Below, piece by piece: positions 60,219-64,000 of a stretch of DNA of 64,000 bases (position 1 is the first letter of the stretch; each line of letters begins with the position of its first letter). The notes beneath the pieces are model-generated. The model was not told the DNA's origin and did no database searches. It saw only the letters and a program-made list of their open reading frames with translations. Position numbers and translations under genes: made by a program. The stretch lies in contig NC_067296.1 in the NCBI RefSeq assembly GCF_020740795.1, positions 2,519,001 through 2,583,000 of the forward strand, given 5' to 3'. Origin of the DNA: Apus apus. Taxonomy: Eukaryota; Chordata; Aves; Apodiformes; Apodidae.

Positions 60219-62507
60219 GTGAGGGTCGGGGCCTTAGGGGGGGGGTCCTGGGGTGGGGGGAGTCACCGGGCACCGGGACCTGTTGCTGCCGCCTTGCCAA
60301 GCAGGTCGCTGCCGGGCTCGGGGTGAAACCCCCGCGGGGAGAGCGGAGCTGGGGAAGGGGCTGGGCTGGGGGCTTCGCAACCGGAGCACTGCCCTGAGCC
60401 GCCCTTCGTGCAGGACAAGGAAGGGGACGTGTGGGGGTGACGGGACATGAAATGCCCCCCAGCTCATGGAGAGAGCAGAGCTCTGGGGTGCAGTGGTGAC
60501 CGGGCAGCCCCTGCCCGCTGTGACCCGGCTGGAGCGGGGGTCCCGGCCTTTGGGAGGGGGTTCCTGCTGCCCTTTCTCATGCAGGGGTAGGGTGCTGCCT
60601 CCTGGGGCAGGTGGGACGCGCAGGGTACCCGGTTACAGGAAAGCTTCCCTTTGGCAGCCAAAGGGAGGGCTCTGCCAGTCTGTCCTTGTCCCCTCCGTGC
60701 TGAGAAATGTCGGCAAAACGGAGGACGTGGCCGTGAACTCCTTGGAGATCTACAGCTGGGGTGTTAAAACCCAAGCGCTTAGGCTCGGGGGAGTTCTGTG
60801 TCTAGGACGAGTGGGAAGCCTCCGTGTCACAGTCCCTGTTTCCCCCGGTGACTTCAGGCTGGAAACTTCTTGCGGCAGGGCTGGCGTTTCTTCCTGCCTT
60901 TGCTTTTCACGTGGCCCCGAGCATGTTGGAAACTCCGTGGAAGGAGGATGAAACAGGCAGCAAGCAAGGCACGGCAGGGGGTGGGTGAGGGGGTTGGTGA
61001 CTCGGAGCGTGGGCAGGGCAGGGAGCGGGCCTGGCAGCCCCGGGGGCAGCAGCGGAGCCTCCGGACGTGGCTGCTCCTCCCAGCTCCCCGGGGACACAAC
61101 TGCAGCCTCCGGGCCTGGGGACGTTTGGCCGTGTAGCTGTCTGGGTGCTGGGACGGGACCGGGATGGTGCCGCTGGCTGTGCCCGCGGGATGCCCGAGCC
61201 TGCCAGACATTCATTTTGGGAAGCATAAAGCCTCCTTCGTAAGAACCCCTTGGCTGCCAAGTTCTCCCTCGCCCTGTGGCTCTCCCAGGCAGGGAGGGAC
61301 ATCGCTTGGTTCCGTTACAACTTTCATTTTTTTTTCAGTGACGTGTGTGTGGAAACCAAAGTTTTCTCGCTCCAAACTGGGAGCTAGAAGCTGGTCCGGA
61401 TGGAGGACCAGCCCTGCCAGGGGCACCACCGCTGCTGGAGGAGGGCATCCCTCCCCTCACCTGCCGTGTCCCCGTCACAGCGTGTGCCAGGCATCTGTCA
61501 CCCGGGGACCCTTCCCCACAAGCCGTGTCCCGTGTTGGGTGCTGTGTGTGGCTGCTGGGCTGGCCCTCCCTGGGCTGGCAGGGCCGTGGGGAGCCGAGCT
61601 GGCCGAGGCTCTCGGCGTGGGCAGCCCCGGCTCCGAGCTGCTGCTGGAAGGAGGAGCCTGGAGCAGCCCCCGCGGTGGCCTCTGACAGCTGATAACCGGA
61701 GCCCTCCGAGAGGCTTGGCAGGCTCCTGAGCGAGGAAATGCCAGTGGCACAGGCTGGGAGCAGCCCCGGGGCAGGCGGTGACAAGAGGCTGGGCTCAACA
61801 TCTCCCTGCGGAATGAGAGATCATCTCAGGGAGGCTCCTGGGGACAGGCTGTCCTGGGGTGTAGGGCACGTCGGGGGCTGCCGGTCCCCACTGCTGCAGC
61901 CCTGCTCCTTAGCGCTCAGGCAGCCACTCTGCTTGGATCTCCTTGTGGGTTCAAAAGTTAACGTGCAAATTGATCTCCTTAATCCACCCAGAGGTTTGAG
62001 TAGTGTCCTTTTACCTGCTGGTCCCCGTTCTCCAGCCTAAGTAGGGTTGCTGTGGGGAGAGGAGCAAACAGGTTCACTTCTCCCTGGCTTTTTTGCCTCT
62101 CCAAAAACATTCAGCTGTCTTACCTGTTTAGATGATGAAGTCCTGGGAGCAGGGATGGTTGCTCAGCACATGCAATTAATAATGCAAATAAAGACAGGCT
62201 TTCCTGCCAAGGTAGATGGGGCGATGGGCAGGGTACGTGTTTGTTGTGTGAGGAAATCTGTGACTGCTCCGGGTGGTTTTGGAGCAATTGTCTTCATCTG
62301 CTGTAAAGCCTCATGGTATTTTGGTTACTGTGGTTGTTACCAGTGTCCCATGGGCATCCCAGGGGATGGGGCAGTGGGATTATCCTGGCATGGAGTGGCC
62401 GAGTGCTGGGAGAAGGGCTCAGCCTTGCCAGTGGGTAATCCCCCTGCCCACCCACTCCTCTGCGTGCTCCAACAGCCACAACCACTTAGTTTCTCTTCTG
62501 TTCCAAG
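60219..62507 (+). other. SNTA1: SNTA1 intron 1
   Basis: This 2289-base intron is bounded by the ggtgagg donor and the ttccaag acceptor. It is GC-rich near exon 1, where the CpG-rich DNA continues to roughly 60.6 kb, and less so later. Several stop-poor frames occur but none resembles a known protein or is bordered by a convincing acceptor and donor pair. A pyrimidine tract with AG near 61327-61339 looks like a decoy acceptor. No repeat family was recognised. Confidence 0.85.
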
Positions 62508-62693
62508 GTGGCCGAGAGAATAAAATGCCCATCTTGATCTCCAAGATCTTCAAGGGGCTGGCAGCAGATCAGACCGAGGCGCTGTACGTGGGGGATGCCA
62601 TCCTCTCCGTCAACGGGACCGACCTGGCCGAGGCGACGCACGACGAGGCTGTGCAGGCCTTGAAGAAGACGGGCAAAGAGGTGGTCTTGGAAG
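62508..62693 (+). CDS. SNTA1: SNTA1 exon 2: most of the PDZ domain
   Basis: The exon follows a pyrimidine-rich tract and an AG at 62506-62507 and ends at a GT donor (gtgagg) at 62694. It enters and leaves in phase 1 and adds 62 codons, so joined to exon 1 it gives 151 residues plus one base. It completes the split glycine codon and reads [20 protein letters not shown], then [12 protein letters not shown], then [12 protein letters not shown]. These are the beta-C to beta-F and alpha-B parts of a syntrophin PDZ domain. The histidine at residue 134, at the start of alpha-B, is the class I PDZ specificity residue that reads a Ser/Thr at ligand position -2. The core is nearly identical to mammalian SNTA1 as recalled, with no stop or frameshift. 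The following exon, with the rest of PH1, is not in the window. Confidence 0.95.
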
Positions 62694-64000
62694 GTGAGGA
62701 GATGAGGATGTGAAGTGGGACCAGGGTCCTCCTGCTTCTGAGGGGGTGGGTCCCCATTTTTCCCAGCAACACGCTGGGAGCACGGGGGTGGCACATCATC
62801 TGGGTGGGCTTTTGCATACTCTTTCAAATGGAAAAAAACCAAACACATGTGGGGGCTGGTTTGTTGGCTTCTCTGGAGAGCTGGAGGTGACTGCTGGGAC
62901 CCTCCTGCAGAAGGAGAGACCTGTGCCACTGCTGGATGCCCAGTGGCTCCATCCCTGCTGCAGGACCATGGATGGACAGTGATGGGAGGCGTGGGGTGGC
63001 TTGACAGGCTTTGTGACTCCTCTGTCATAGGGTGTCACCCTGAGGTCTGTAGCCCCTGGAGCATGGAAAAACTTTTGTTTTTTTCCTGTGATTTTCATTT
63101 AAACCCACGTCCTCGTCTGGAGAGGGGCTGTGCAGCTCTGCAGGTTGATGCCAGGCAGGAGGGGGTACACTGGCACCCTGCTACTTGCTGAGCACCTCTT
63201 GGTTTGCTGGGGATGGGATCTGAGCAGGCAGGAGGAGCTGGGTGCAGGCAGGGCCAGTGCAGGGGTGCAGCCACAGGAGCGGCCTCCTGGGGCTTGTCTG
63301 GTAACTGAACCCCAACTGCAGCCCCCCTGGCCTGGCAGCTGAGGCCACAAACATCCCAGGGCCTGCAGCCCTCACCGTCCTGGGGGAGGCTGAAGCTGGT
63401 GCCCCTGGGCTCTCTGTTTGGTGCTGGCTGGTTTCTCATGTCCCCCAGCCCTATGGGGACTGGCAGGCTGTGGGAGCCCCCTGAACTCTGCTTGGGGGTG
63501 GGGGTGAGAGCTGGTGGGTGGGACCACGGGAGGGGAGGGACCCCGCTTTTCTATTACACTTTACGTCTGTTTCCACTCACCCACCTTCTGCCAGCCTGGC
63601 TGGGCAGGGGTGAGCACCCATAGTCTGTCCCCCAGGGGGGGACCCTTCCCCTCCTCTCACCCCTGTCCAGCCTCTGGGCCACCCCCAAGCTCACCAGGAG
63701 GGTCTTGGCACCAGAGACCCTTCCTAGTGCTGTTGTAGAGCTGCAGATCCTGAAGGGAGGTTTTATTTGGGAGCAGCACTCTGGGCTCTGCCTGGACAAA
63801 GAAGAGCTCTGTGTCTTCTACTGCCGGGGGCCAGCGTGGCTCCTGCTTTCCTGAGCCTTCCCCAGATTGTCTCAGCTCCAGATTTTTGTTTTTAGCTTCG
63901 CTCAGCCCTTTCTGCTGTGGGTTCCTGCTCTCCTGGGAGCCACAGGACCACAGTTCAGCCGGAGGAATGTGCTGCTCTGCACAGCTGCTGGGAGCAGATA
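62694..64000 (+). other. SNTA1: SNTA1 intron 2, 5' part
   Basis: This is intronic sequence after the exon 2 donor, running off the right edge. I looked for the next exon, which should begin with two bases completing a valine codon and then code for a KYM-type segment leading into the second half of PH1. I did not find it. No repeats beyond simple G/C-rich stretches were noted. Confidence 0.75.

Noticed and set aside
58276..60300. Multiple open frames of 150-379 codons on both strands across the SNTA1 upstream repeats
   Set aside because: They translate the same G/C-rich tandem units in several frames at once (for example RCGAV or PPRTA strings). Stop codons are rare there by composition. They overlap each other and the true SNTA1 exon 1.
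61335..61692. Possible extra SNTA1 exon after a T-rich tract and AG in intron 1
   Set aside because: The downstream frames do not match syntrophin. Exon 1 and exon 2 join in phase to give the continuous PDZ sequence without any insert.
1..64000. Prokaryotic-type systems (operons, CRISPR, phage, toxin-antitoxin) and tRNA or rRNA genes
   Set aside because: The window has spliced vertebrate genes and avian retroelements. No direct-repeat/spacer array, tRNA fold or rRNA sequence was seen by eye.

Overview
The window reads as a bird nuclear chromosome. Three things point there: a dozen CR1 LINE fragments of the avian type, one avian-type ERVL solo LTR with a perfect 5-bp target duplication, and two recognisable vertebrate genes with short exons in long non-coding DNA. 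No bacterial operons, CRISPR arrays or RNA genes were seen. The species cannot be named. Co-location of the two genes suggests the region matching human 20q11 (chicken chromosome 20), but this is recalled synteny, not an alignment.

Layout. (1) Positions 1-35129 appear to be the first intron of CBFA2T2 (MTGR1, minus strand). The interval is mostly unique AT-moderate DNA with candidate regulatory patches, a 45-bp T/G-rich tandem array (15.6-16.05 kb), an inverted CR1 pair (16.6-17.4 kb), a solo LTR (21.3-21.9 kb), a degenerate CR1 with reverse-transcriptase remnants (25.6-26.6 kb) and a 19-copy 21-bp minisatellite (34.4-34.8 kb). (2) Positions 34.78-35.33 kb are a CpG island holding the first coding exon of CBFA2T2 (28 coding bases, ATG at 35157 on the minus strand, GT donor at 35129). 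(3) Positions 35.3-58.8 kb are intergenic, more GC-rich, sprinkled with CR1 fragments, without a gene I can recognise. (4) Positions 58.8-59.94 kb are stacked G/C-rich minisatellites running directly into the start codon of SNTA1. (5) Positions 59951-64000 hold the first two coding exons of SNTA1 (alpha-1-syntrophin, plus strand). The gene continues beyond the right edge.

The two genes are head to head, about 24.8 kb apart start codon to start codon. CBFA2T2 encodes a nuclear corepressor of the MTG/ETO family; SNTA1 encodes a membrane adaptor of the dystrophin complex. I see no functional link between them beyond neighbourhood. Many long open frames here, including ones of 250-430 codons, are products of stop-poor GC-rich repeats and are not annotated as genes. 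I found no convincing novel multi-gene system. The most distinctive features are the minisatellites beside the first exons of both genes.
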